In this document: one piece after another, positions 50,223 to 61,176 of the stretch
How the letters are laid out: each line of letters begins with the position of its first letter
Position numbering within the stretch: position 1 is the stretch's first letter
Assembly (NCBI GenBank): GCA_013076295.1
Contig: RQOL01000408.1
Span: 62,001-126,000 of the forward strand
Length of the DNA stretch: 64,000 bases
Reading direction: 5' to 3'
Source: Sanderia malayensis
Taxonomy: Eukaryota > Cnidaria > Scyphozoa > Semaeostomeae > Pelagiidae
Translations under genes and position numbers: made by a program
The notes under the pieces: model-generated
Seen by the model: the letters and a program-made list of their open reading frames with translations, nothing else
Told to the model about the DNA's origin: nothing
The model's database searches: none

Positions 50223-50857
50223 AGTCATTAGGGAGTTTAAGCAACCACAACGCTAACGTAAACGTTAAGGTTAGCTCCCAAATTTTCCGCATTGCGCAAG
50301 CGCAAAGGGACATCCCCAATTCTGCTAACGTTTTGGGCAGCAATCTGTGTCCTTAGGTCAGCATCCGTAACGTTTTGTCAAACGTTAACTTCTTTTTGCA
50401 CTTTCTTTCTGGAAAAATTGTTTATTGTATTTATATGGATTCTCAGACAACTGTGTCGATCTTATAGAAGGCTAGTAGATAAATTATATGGTATTAAACT
50501 TCTATATTTTTGTTTAACTTGTGAAAATACATGCGTTCAATTTTAGATAAAATTTAGGCCGAAAACTCATCAACAGCGATGGCGGTATTAATGTCATATA
50601 TTTGAGATATTTGGTTATAATTTTCATTTGAGTTGCTAAGAATGACTAACAAATGTGAATTTATTCAATGAAGATATTTAAGTGGTTGAGAAACCCTGGT
50701 TATTCATTGCTAAGAGAAGTTTTGGCATCAGTGTTTTACGGCTTTAAAATGCGGGAAGCGTGGGAGCGGGTGGGAAGTGCAAACAATTTCTGAAAACGTT
50801 AGCAGCTAACGTTAACGTTAACGTTTAGGTTGCGCGTGCTTAAACTCCCTAATGACT
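50223..50857. mobile_element. Inverted-repeat (MITE-like) element in the LINE 5' region, copy 2
   Basis: 635 bp with the same ends (AGTCATTAGGGAGTTTAAGC and its reverse complement) and AACGTT-rich subterminal arrays as 36879-37510. One A is lost in the internal hairpin (AACGTTTTGTCAAACGTT). Its presence at the same site in both LINE copies shows that it inserted before the duplication. Confidence 0.7.
50753..50774 (+). other. G-quadruplex motif
   Basis: Four GGG runs with loops of 6, 3 and 1 bases, identical to 37406-37427. Confidence 0.7.
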
Positions 50858-53276
50858 CTTCACAAAAACCTTAACTTCTGCATATAGCGTTTTAGTAGGC
50901 AATGCCTCCAGCTCTTAAAGACACGTCCGCTCCGAACGAGCTCTGAAGCCAAAAAAGATTTATGTGTAAATTGTGGGAAGGAATGCTAATATCACTGAAA
51001 AGAAGGAAAAAAGGTGTATTTCAATTAGTCAGTTTTAACTGTATTTTCGTGGAACATGTGTCAATTTCGGAATGAATGTCAATATCACGGAAAACAAGTA
51101 AAAGGTGTGTATTTCATTCAGTCAATTTTACCTGTACTTTTGTGAATTCATGTGTAAATTGTGAGAGTGAATGTAAATATCACGGAAAAAAAGTAACAAC
51201 TGTGTATTTCAATCAGTCAGTTTTACCAGTATTTAATCAGTTTTACCCGTATTTACCTGAATTAGTGTTTAAATTGTGGGCATCAATGTCACTATCACGG
51301 AAAAAAAGTAACAACTGTCTATTTCAATCAGTCAGTTTTACCATTATTTACCTCTATTCATGTGTAAATCTCGGAATCAATGTCAATATCACGGAAAACA
51401 AGTAAAAGATGTGTATTTCATTCAGTCAATTTTACCTCTACTTCTGTGGATTCATCTGTAAATTGCGAGAGTGAATGTAAATATCACGGAAAAAAAGTAA
51501 CAACTGTGTATTTCAATCAATCAGTTTTACCCGTATTTACCTGAATTAGTGTGTAAATTGTGGGAATGAATGTCATTATCACGGAAAAAAGTAACAACTG
51601 TCTATTTCAATCAGTCAGTTTTACCAGTATTTACTTCTATTCATGTGTAAATTGTGGGAATGAATGTCAACATCACGTAAGACAAGTAAAAAGGCGTATT
51701 TTGATCAGTCATTTTTAACTGTATTTACGTGGATTCATGTGGAAATTGTGGGAATGAATGTTAATGTCACGAGAAAAAAGTGAGAAAGGTGTATTTCAAT
51801 AACTCAATTGTACCTGTATTTTGTGGATTCATGTGTAAAGTGTGGGAATGAATGTTATTATCACGGAAAGCGAGTAAAAAAAGTTTAATTCAATCAGTCA
51901 GTTTTACTTGTATTTCTGTAAATTCATGTGTAAGTTGTGGGGATTAATGTTAATATTACGGAAAACAAGCAAAAGAGGTGTATTTCAATAGGTCAATTTT
52001 AACTGTATTTTCCTGGATTCATAGGTAAATTTTGAGAATGAATGTTAACATGACGGAGAAAAAGTAAAAAGGTGTATTTCAATCAATCCGTTTTACCCGT
52101 ATTTACTTGAATTCGCGTGTATATTGTGGGAACGAATGTCACTATCACAGAAAAACAGGTAAAAGAGGTGTATTTCAATCAGTCAGTTTTACATGTAATT
52201 ACTTGGATTCGTGTGTAAATTTTGGGAATGAATGTCACTATCACGGAAAACAGGTAAAAAAGGTATTTTCAACTGGTCAGTTTTATCTGTTTATTTTGTT
52301 GATTAATGTGTAAATTTGGAGAATGAATGTAAATATCACGGAAAAAAGTAACAATTGTGTATTTCAATCCGTCAGTCTTACCAGTATTTATCTCTGCTCA
52401 TGTGTAAATGGTGGGAATGAATGTCAAAATCACGTAAAACAAATAAAAAGGTGTGTGTTGATCTGTCATTTTTAACTGTATTTCCGTAGATTCATGTGTA
52501 CATTGTGTGAATGAATGTTATTATCACGAAAAACAAGCAGAAAAAGTGCATTTAAATCAGTCAGTTTTACCTGTATTTACGTGGATTCATGTGTAAATTG
52601 TGGGAATGAATGCCAGTATCACGGAAAACAAGTAAAAAAGTGTATTTCGATCATTTAGTTTTACCTGTATCTCTGTCAATTCAGGTGTAAGTTATGGGAA
52701 GGACTGCTAATATCACTGAAAACAAGTAGGAAATATGTATTTCAATCAGTCAGTTTTACCTGTATTTACGTGGATCCATGTGTAAATTGTGGGAATGAAT
52801 GTCAACATCACGTAAAACAAGTAAAAAGGTGTATTTTGATCAGTCATTTTGAGCTGTATTTACGTGGATTCGTGTGTAAATTGTGGGAATGAATGTCACT
52901 ATCACGAAAAACAGGTAAAAAAGGTATTTTCAATATGTCACTTTTACCTGTATTTTTGTGGATTCATATGTAAATTATGAGAATGAATGTAAATATCACG
53001 GAAAAAAGTAACAACTTTGTATTTCAATCCGTCAGTCTTACCAGCATTTATCTCTATTCATGTGTAAATTGTGGGAATGAATGTCAAAATCACGTAAAAC
53101 AAATAGAAAGGTGTGTGTTGATCTGTCATTTTTAACTGTATTTACGTAGATTCATGTGTATATTGTGGGAATGAATGTTATTATCACGAAAAAAACAGAA
53201 AACATGCATTTAAATCAGTCAGTTGTACCTGTATTTACGTGGATCCATTTGTAAATTGTGGGAATGAATGTCACTA

Positions 53277-56200
53277 TCACGAAAAACAAGCAGAAAAAGT
53301 GCAATTAAATCAGTCAGTTTTACCTGTATTTACGTGGATCCATGTGTAAATTGTAGGAATGAATGTCAACATCACGTAAAACAAGTAAAAAAGTGTATTT
53401 CGATCATTTAGTTTTACCTGTATCTCTGTCAATTCAGGTGTAAGTTGTGGGAAGGACTGCTAATATCACTGAAAACAAGTAGGAAATATGTATTTCAATC
53501 AGTCAGTTTTACCACGTCAACATCACGTAAAACAAGTAAAAAGGTGTATTTTGATCAGTCATTTTGAGCTGTATTCACGTGGATTCGTTTGTAAATTGTC
53601 GGTGTGAATGTTAATATCACGGAAAATAATTAAAAATGTGTATCTCAATCATTCATTTTTACCTAAATTTACCTGGATTCCTTTGTAAATTGTGGGAATG
53701 AATGCTAATATCACGGAAAACAAGTAAAAAGGTGTACTTCAATGAGTCAGTTTTGCCAGTATTTACGTCAATTCGTGTGTAAATTGTGCGAATGAATGTC
53801 AATATCATGGAAAACACGTAAAAAAGGTGTATTTTAATCAGTCAGCTTTACCTGCATTAATATGGATTGATGTGTAAATTGTGGGCATGAATGTCAACAT
53901 CACGTAAAACAAGTAAAAAGGTGTATTTTGATCAGTCATTTTTAACTGTATTTACGTGGATTCGTGTGTAAATTGTGGGAATGAATGTTAATATCACGGA
54001 AAACAAGAAAAAAAAGTGTATTTCAGTCAGTCAATTTTACTTGTATCTACGTGGATTAATGTATAAATTGTGCGACTGGATGTTAATATCACGGAAAACA
54101 AGTAAAAAAGGTATATTTAAATCACTCAGTTTTACCTGTATTTAAGTGGATCCATGTGTCAATTGGGGGAATGAATGTCAACATCACGTAAAACAAGTAA
54201 AAAGGTGTATTTTGATCAGTCATTTTGAGCTGTATTTACGTGGATTCATGTGTAAATTGTCGGTGTGAATGTTAATATCACGGAAAATAATTAAAAATGT
54301 GTATCTCAATCATTCATTTTTACCTAAATTTACCTGGATTCCTTTGTAAATTGTGGGAATGAATGCTAATATCACGGAAAACAAGTAAAAAAAAGTGTAT
54401 TTCAACCATTCAGTTTTACCTGTATTTACCTCTATTCATGTGTAAATTCTGGGAATGAATGTCAAAATCACGTAAAACAAATAAAAAGGTGTGTATTTAT
54501 CTGTCATTTTTAACTGTATTTACGTAGATTCATGTGTATATTGTGGGAATGAATGTTATTATCACGAAAAACAAGCAAAAAAAGTGCATTTAAATCAGTC
54601 AGTTTTACCTGTATTTACGTGGATTCATGTGTAAATTGTGGGAATGAATGCTAATATCACGGAAAACAAGTAAAAAAGGTTTTATTTCAATCACTCAGTT
54701 TTACCTGTATTTAAGTGGATCCATGTGTAAATTGTGGGAATGAATGTCAACATCACGTAAAACAAGTAAAAAGGTGTATTTTGATCAGTCATTTTGAGCT
54801 GTATTTACGTAGATTCATGTGTAAATTGTCGGTGTGAATGTTAATATCACGGAAAATAATTAAAAATGTGTATCTCAATTACTCATTTTTACCTAAATTT
54901 ACCTGGATTCCTTTGTAAATTGTGGGAATGGATGCTAATATCACCGAAAACAAGTAAAAAAAAGTGTATTTCAACCATTCAGTATTACATGTAGCTATTT
55001 ACCTCTAATCATGTGTATATTGTGAGAATGAATGCCAACATGACGTAAAACAAGTAAAAAGGTGTATTTTGATCAGTCATGTTTAACTGTATTGTTAATA
55101 TCACGGAAAACAAGTAAAAAAGGTTTTATTTCAATCACTCAGTTTTACCTGTATTTATGTCGATTCGTGTGTTAATTGTGGAAATGAATGTCACTATCAC
55201 GGAAAGCAGGTAAAAAAGGTATTTTCAATCAGTCAGTTTTACCTGCATTTCTGTGGATTCATGTGTAAATTGTGAGAATGAATGTAAATATCACGGAAAA
55301 AAGTAACAACTGTGTATTTCAATCCGTCAGTCTTACCAGCATTTATCTCCATTCATGTGTAAATTGTGGGAATGAATGTCAAAATCACGTAAAACAAATA
55401 AAAAGGTATGTGTTGATCTGTCATTTTTAACTTTGGTTACGTAGATTCATGTGTATATTGTGGGAATGAATGTTATTATCACGAAAAACAAGCAGAAAAA
55501 GTGCATTTAAATCACTCAGTTTTACCTGTAGCTATTTACCTCTAATCATGTGTAAATTGTGGGGATCAATGTTAATATCACGGAAAACAAGCAAAAGAGG
55601 TGTATTCCAATAGGTCAATTTTAACTGTATTTTCCTGGATTCATAGGTAAATTTTGAGAATGAGTGTTAACATGACGGAGAAAAAGTAAAAAGGTGTATT
55701 TCAATCAACCAGTTTTACCCGTATTTACTTGAATTAGCGTGTATATTGTGGGAACGAATGTCACTATCACGGAAAACAGGTAAAAGAGGTGTATTTCAAT
55801 CAGTCAGTTCTACATGTACTTACTTGGATTCGTGTGTAAATTTTGGGAATGAATGTCACTATCACGAAAAACAAGCAGAAAAAGTGCAATTAAATCAGTC
55901 AGTTTTACCTGTATTTACGTGGATCCATGTGTAAATTGTAGGAATGAATGTCAACATCACGTAAAACAAGTAAAAAAGTGTATTTCGATCATTTAGTTTT
56001 ACCTGTATCTCTGTCAATTCAGGTGTAAGTTGTGGGAAGGACTGCTAATATCACTGAAAACAAGTAGGAAATATGTATTTCAATCAGTCAGTTTTACCAC
56101 GTCAACATCACGTAAAACAAGTAAAAAGGTGTATTTTGATCAGTCATTTTGAGCTGTATTCACGTGGATTCGTTTGTAAATTGTCGGTGTGAATGTTAAT

Positions 56201-57440
56201 ATCACGGAAAATAATTAAAAAATGTGTATCTCAATCATTCATTTTTACCTAAATTTACCTGGATTCCTTTGTAAATTGTGGGAATGAATGCTAATATCAC
56301 GGAAAACAAGTAAAAAGGTGTACTTCAATGAGTCAGTTTTGCCAGTATTTACGTCAATTCGTGTGTAAATTGTGCGAATGAATGTCAATATCATGGAAAA
56401 CACGTAAAAAAGGTGTATTTTAATCAGTCAGCTTTACCTGCATTTATATGGATTGATGTGTAAATTGTGGGAATGAATGTCAACATCACGTAAAACAAGT
56501 AAAAAGGTGTATTTTGATCAGTCATTTTTAACTGTATTTACGTGGATTCGTGTGTAAATTGTGGGAATGAATGTTAATATCACGGAAAACAAGAAAAAAA
56601 AGTGTATTTCAGTCAGTCAATTTTACTTGTATCTACGTGGATTAATGTATAAATTGTGCGACTGGATGTTAATATCACGGAAAACAAGTAAAAAAGGTAT
56701 ATTTAAATCACTCAGTTTTACCTGTATTTAAGTGGATCCATGTGTCAATTGGGGGAATGAATGTCAACATCACGTAAAACAAGTAAAAGGTGTATTTTGA
56801 TCAGTCATTTTGAGCTGTATTTACGTGGATTCATGTGTAAATTGTCGGTGTGAATGTTAATATCACGGAAAATAATTAAAAATGTGTATCTCAATCATTC
56901 ATTTTTACCTAAATTTACCTGGATTCCTTTGTAAATTGTGGGAATGAATGCTAATATCACGGAAAACAAGTAAAAAAAAGTGTATTTCAACCATTCAGTT
57001 TTACCTGTATTTACCTCTATTCATGTGTAAATTGTGGGAATGAATGTCAAAATCACGTAAAACAAATAAAAAGGTGTGTATTTATCTGTCATTTTTAACT
57101 GTATTTACGTAGATTCATGTGTATATTGTGGGAATGAATGTTATTATCACGAAAAACAAGCAAAAAAAGTGCATTTAAATCAGTCAGTTTTACCTGTATT
57201 TACGTGGATTCATGTGTAAATTGTGGGAATGAATGCTAATATCACGGAAAACAAGTAAAAAGGTGTATTTTGATCAGTCATTTTGAGCTGTATTTACGTA
57301 GATTCATGTGTAAATTGTCGGTGTGAATGTTAATATCACGGAAAATAATTAAAAATGTGTATCTCAATTACTCATTTTTACCTAAATTTACCTGGATTCC
57401 TTTGTAAATTGTGGGAATGAATGCTAATATCACCGAAAAC
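53277..57440 (+). repeat. Tandem 2.58-kb higher-order duplication
   Basis: The segment starting at about 53277 (TATCACGAAAAACAAGCAGA, then GTGCAATTAAATCAG) recurs from about 55861, and the following variants keep step: CTCAATCATTCATTTTTACC at about 53646 and 56228, and again at about 54306 and 56887. The offset is 2578-2584 bp. Further right the offset falls to about 2480, so the second copy has lost about one monomer. A shorter period of about 660 bp (7 monomers) is visible inside each copy. Confidence 0.75.
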
Positions 57441-58049
57441 AAGTAAAAAAAAGTATATTTCAACCATTCAGTTTTACCTGTATTTACCTCTATCCATGTG
57501 TAAATTGTTTGAATGAATGTCAACGTCACGTAAGACAAGTAAAAAAGATGTATTTCAATTGGTCAGTTTTATCCGTATTTTCGTGGATTCATGTGTCAAT
57601 TGTGGGATTGAATGTTAATGTCACGAAAAACAAGTAAGACAGGTGTTTTTCAATAAATCTGTTTTACCTGTATTTTTGTGGAATCGTGTGTAGAATGTGG
57701 GAATGAATGTGAATATTACAGAAAACAAGTAAAAAAGGTGTACTTCAATGAGTCAGTTTTTCCAGTATTTACGTCAATTCGCGTGTAAATTGTGCGAATG
57801 AATGTCAATATCACGGAAAACACGTAAAAAAGGTGTATTTTAATCAGTCAGCTTTACCTGTATTTATGTGGATTCGTGTGTAAATTGTGGGAATGAATGT
57901 CAACATCACGTAAAACAAGTAAAACGGTGTATTTTGATCAGTCATTTTTAACTGTATTTACGTGGATTCGTGTGTAAATTGTGGGAATGAATCTTAATAT
58001 CATGGAAAACAAGAAAAAAAAGTGTATTTCAGTCAGTCAATTTTACCTG

Positions 58050-58055
58050 TATTTA
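58050..58055 (+). repeat. Target-site duplication, left copy (TATTTA)
   Basis: TATTTA directly before the LINE tail. It is repeated at 58959-58964, where the satellite resumes in phase. Confidence 0.8.
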
Positions 58056-58958
58056 ATAATAACAATAATAATAAATTGTTGTTTACTCACTGTTTCTACA
58101 ACCAGGAAATCTCCTGTTTGTTTGCTCAACAGTGGACACTAAATAATTCAATAACTAAAAAAGTTATCAATGTTATTAATAAGTAAAAACGATTTTAGCT
58201 TTTTCTTAAAATTTGCTATGTCTTGCGTTTTGCGAAGCTCTTCAGGCAGTTTATTCCAAAGAGATGGTCCAGCCTTTGAAAAAGACCTCTCATAATACTT
58301 ACTTTTGCCAGAGGGAACTACAAGGGTTGTAGTTCTTTCGGCTCCAAGTGTAATTTTTTCTTTCAAGGCCGTAGGTGCATCCCCCCATATACAATTATGA
58401 ACTATTAAACAAGTTTTGAAAATTATGCGCTCTTTCACCCTCAACCAATGAAGCTGAAGAAAGAATGGAGATAAGGAACATCTGTCAAATTTTGTGTGGT
58501 TAAAAATTAATCGTACTGCAGCATTTTGAACAGATTGAAGGGCATGAAGTTTATTTTCGGGAAATATGATATAGGAGGGAGTTGCAGTAGACCAGTTTGG
58601 ATGAAACGAGAGAAGAAATTAGTGTGTTTATGCAATCTGTTGGTAGAAAAGATTTTATTTGGCAATGCTTCTCAATGTCAAGTGACATTTAGAAACAAGT
58701 TTGTTGATGTGAAATTCCAAGCTCAATTCCTTATTCCAACCAAATCCCAGGTTCTTAGCTGAATCAACATTACGTATGCATTCCTTATCAAGGAGAAGAC
58801 TACATATTTCAACTTGTTTTTGTATAGAGGGTGGAGCCATACCAAGATCTTCGTTTTTGATTTATTTAATTTCAAAAAATGAGATGCCATCCAATTACTA
58901 AGAGAATCAAGACAGTTCTTTATTCCTGTCGTTAAGACGGTAGATTGAAAAATTGGGA
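58056..58958 (-). mobile_element. 5'-truncated L2-like LINE insertion
   Basis: 903 bp between two copies of TATTTA. On the minus strand the element starts inside the RT domain, just after the catalytic box, and ends in a simple AATAAT/AACAAT tail (58056-58074 on the plus strand). Truncation at the 5' end, a 3' microsatellite tail and a short target-site duplication are the hallmarks of target-primed reverse transcription. Joining the flanks restores a normal satellite monomer (CCTGTATTTATGTGGATTCG), so the insertion came after the array existed. Confidence 0.88.
58148..58952 (-). pseudogene. L2-like LINE reverse transcriptase C-terminal part, broken
   Basis: The first piece, at about 58950-58830, reads LTTGIKNCLDSLSNWMASHF followed by LKLNKSKTKILVW, the post-catalytic RT region of L2-type elements. 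Next come a frame change and SAKNLGFGWNKELSLEFHIN (about 58770). The last piece, at 58444-58148, is 98 codons open, with RVKERIIFKTCLIVHNCIWG and PSLWNKLPEELRKTQDIANF, the conserved RT C terminus. Between the pieces there are stops and indels. It cannot encode a functional polymerase because the catalytic motifs are absent. Confidence 0.82.
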
Positions 58959-59163
58959 TATTTATGTGGATTCGTGTGTTAATTGTGGGAATGAATGTCA
59001 CTATCACGGAAAGCAGGTAAAAAAGTATTTTCGATTAGTCAGTTTTACCTGTATTTTTGTGCATTCATGTGTAAATTGTGAGAATGAATGTAAATATCAC
59101 TGAAAAAAGTAACAACTGTGTATTTCAATCCGTCAGTCTTACCAGTATTTATCTCTATTCGTG
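58959..59163 (+). repeat. Last two satellite monomers and array edge
   Basis: The satellite resumes in phase after the LINE and continues for about two monomers. It breaks off after TTATCTCTATTCGTG, in mid-monomer, and unrelated sequence follows. This is the right edge of the array. The first six bases (58959-58964) are the right target-site copy. Confidence 0.9.
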
Positions 59164-59308
59164 ATGGTTAGCTCGCTCTTGATGATTGCAGATTCACAGA
59201 ATTAAGAACAGAATTCAGACTGCTTGTCTTTTTCAAGTCTCTCTCTTGAACCCTAAGCATTACACTATAGACACCATGCTATTCAACCTGAAGACAGGAA
59301 TTCTCAAT
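59164..59308. other. Unassigned sequence next to the array edge
   Basis: About 145 bp of non-satellite DNA. It may continue the Harbinger relic, but there is no readable frame. Confidence 0.4.
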
Positions 59309-59550
59309 TTTCCCGACTAGTGGCCTCTGCATAAACCCAGCTATTTCTTAGCATTCGTGAATCATGAATAGACCCTGGAAAGCCTGCGGACATGCTCAAG
59401 AATATCAGATTTCCATCACAAACCCCTTGGCATGAAATGCTGTATCGCTGCTTTCTATTAAAGAGATCGACAGTGCTATTTTCTAGGGCAATGATTTCAA
59501 TATGTGTTCCATCAACAGCACCAAGTATATTCGGGAAGGGGTGAGAGCGT
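59309..59550 (-). pseudogene. PIF/Harbinger (HARBI1-like) transposase fragment
   Basis: The minus strand is open for about 80 codons: HPFPNILGAVDGTHIEIIAL, then LFNRKQRYSISCQGVCDGNL, then FPGSIHDSRMLRNSWVYAEA. These match the DDE_4 (HARBI1-like) transposase core. The first catalytic Asp lies in GAVDGTH and the second in the IHDSRML box. Stops flank it on both sides (TGA upstream near 59560, TGA near 59308), so the N-terminal half and the third catalytic acid are missing. No terminal inverted repeats were identified. It is a relic and not an active transposase. Confidence 0.8.
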
Positions 59551-60064
59551 TGACCACATCAGTGAGGTGTTCAACTTGTCCAAGCGGCTTCTTTCATACG
59601 CCATCAAAATCGTGCTCACAAGAAGTGATCAAAAATGACCATCTACACGGATAGGGCTGCTCATCTCAGGTGCAAATTCGCTTAATCCCTTGAAGATGGG
59701 CCCTTTGTAGCTAACACACTGGTACAAATCAAAACCCCATTGCTCTCAAACGTGAGAGAGGGGAAGGTGTAATGATGGAGCTAACTACGCTTGGTGCCTA
59801 GCATCGTAATTGTAGTTAATATTTTATCCTTTTGAATGTTTACATGTGTTAATTTTTAATCTTTATGGTAATATTATTTATTTTACGGTATTTATAATAA
59901 TTGTGTATGTGTGTAAAATGAATTTAGCTTTGAATTGACTGTAAAAGAGTTAGTCGCATATATTCGTTGGTGTTTTCTGACTTATTCTGCTTCGAACCCG
60001 AACACGCCACACACCGCTATACGCGTCGACACATATCAGCAAAATTCTTTTCAAGTGCATGTGC
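59551..60064. other. Unassigned AT-rich sequence
   Basis: 514 bp with no satellite, no readable frame and no repeat beyond short AT-rich runs. The first 100 bp could be the decayed upstream part of the Harbinger transposase, but stops occur in all minus frames. Confidence 0.4.
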
Positions 60065-60092
60065 CATAATCATAATCATAATCATAATCATA
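60065..60092. repeat. CATAAT microsatellite, LINE 3' tail
   Basis: CATAAT four times plus CATA. It is placed directly at the 3' end of the LINE, as expected of CR1/L2-type tails. Confidence 0.85.
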
Positions 60093-60138
60093 CACTTATT
60101 TACAGTTGGTTGGTTTCTAGTTATATAATTAAGTTATA

Positions 60139-61174
60139 TTAAGTGCAAATGTGGCACGTGCATGTGTTGCCATCCCAACTTCTTATTTCTCTTTTGAATA
60201 TTGCCAGAGAGTTTGTCAGTTTTAATTCATCGTTTAAGCCATTCCATAATAGACTCCCTCTAAAGCACAGGGAGTTAGTACCGTATCGCTGAGAACGTGT
60301 TGAAGGGAGCTGACATAGTTCTTTAATACGAAGGTCATAAGGAACTTCCTTCTTCACAAAGAATTCCCACATGTACTCAGGATTTAGATGATTTATTGAT
60401 TTATATATCTCAATCATACGTTTTTGTAAGCTCTCTTTATGCGTTGTTTTTGTTTCTCCCTTATTCAGAAGTTCCTCAAATGAGATTCGTAATCTCTATA
60501 TAAGGTTCTCAGGGCACGCTTGTGGGTCTTATTGATTTCTGCGTTTGCTAATTTACTACAGAACAGCCAGATTAGTGAGCAGTAAGTAAAACTTGACAAA
60601 ACTACAGAGTTCAAAAGTAACTTTGATTTTTGTTCCCCTAGGTAGGGTCTTAATCTTCCAAATGCATGTACTTTTTGGTTGACCTTCTTACATAATTCTT
60701 TTACATGTATTTCAAACTTGAGGGAGTTATCAATTTTAACTCCCAGAAGTTTTACATGATCGCTTACTGGAATTAATTGGCCCTTCATATTGAGACAAAG
60801 TTTATTTTTGCCCTTTAAACCAAGAAACATTATTTGGAATTTAGATGGATTGGCACTCATGCCGTTTTCTGTGAACCAATGCATTACTTTCTCAAGATCA
60901 CTCTCTAGTTTAATCATGACTGAGTCTAAAGATGTATCAAACGCGTAAATTGTTGTGTCATCTGCAAAGTTACATATCTCAGCTTCGAGTTCCATGCAAA
61001 ACAAGTCGTTTATAAAGATGTTAAAAAGTAGTGGACCCAGAACACATCCCTGTGGCACACCAATTGAGATGTACCCTGGGGAACTATAAGTGGAACCTAT
61101 TCTAACCCTTTGTGTTCGGTCTGAGAGGTAACTATAAACTAGCTTCAGGGCGCTTTTTGTAAATCCATATGCCT
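60139..61174 (-). pseudogene. CR1-type reverse transcriptase, C-terminal two thirds, one frameshift
   Basis: Read on the minus strand: LVYSYLSDRTQRVRIGSTYS, motif B region GVPQGCVLGPLLFNIFINDL, an intact catalytic box NFADDTTIYA (about 60960), then LLGVKIDNSLKFEIHVKEL and FTYCSLIWLF. At about 60490 a one-base shift moves the frame from DYESHLRNF to FEELLNKGETKTTHKESLQK. After that it is open to the end (YGTNSLCFRGSLLWNGLNDE, stop at 60139). The N-terminal fingers and the endonuclease are absent by truncation. Few lesions suggest a fairly young insertion. Confidence 0.85.
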
Positions 61175-61176
61175 CT

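Larger units (their letters stand above)
45635..50958 (-). mobile_element. Degenerate CR1/Jockey-superfamily LINE, copy 2
   Basis: This is a duplicate of 32299-37611 in the same orientation, with the same junctions to the satellite. Differences by eye are scattered one-base indels and few substitutions. The shared lesions listed for copy 1 are all present: TAG at 47574-47576, TGA at 46737-46739, FAED at 46113-46118, the AT-rich duplication in the endonuclease, the missing 3' end and the inverted-repeat element. Some frames are longer here (277 codons at 46737-47570 against broken pieces in copy 1), so private decay came after the duplication. Confidence 0.9.
50959..58055 (+). repeat. Satellite array, block 4 (about 94-bp monomers)
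   Basis: About 7.1 kb, roughly 75 monomers, up to the L2-like insertion. The first about 90 bp match the right flank of LINE copy 1. Then comes about 780 bp not present at that place in copy 1 (51060-51840), after which the match to 37735 onward resumes. From about 53 kb the monomers are of a different mix, with several carrying TGTCGGTGTGAATGTTAATA or CTGGATTCCTTTGTAAATTG that the left arm lacks. The right end is the target-site copy TATTTA at 58050-58055. Confidence 0.96.
60065..61176 (-). mobile_element. 5'-truncated CR1-superfamily LINE fragment
   Basis: A minus-strand LINE 3' part. It begins within the RT at about 61176 and ends about 46 bp after the RT stop in a CATAAT microsatellite tail (60065-60092, four full units and a partial). 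The family differs from the large duplicated LINE: its catalytic box is NFADDTTIYA. No target-site duplication was found. Confidence 0.85.

Noticed and set aside
1..58055. Many plus- and minus-strand open frames of 60-180 codons in the satellite (for example 732-929, 2563-2760, 9760-9957, 31412-31945)
   Set aside because: They are translations of the 94-bp monomer in changing frames, recur wherever the same variant recurs, have no start context or domain, and are lost by any one-base indel.
58526..58762. Plus-strand 78-codon frame opposite the L2-like RT
   Set aside because: The minus strand carries recognisable RT sequence over the same bases, so the plus frame is incidental.
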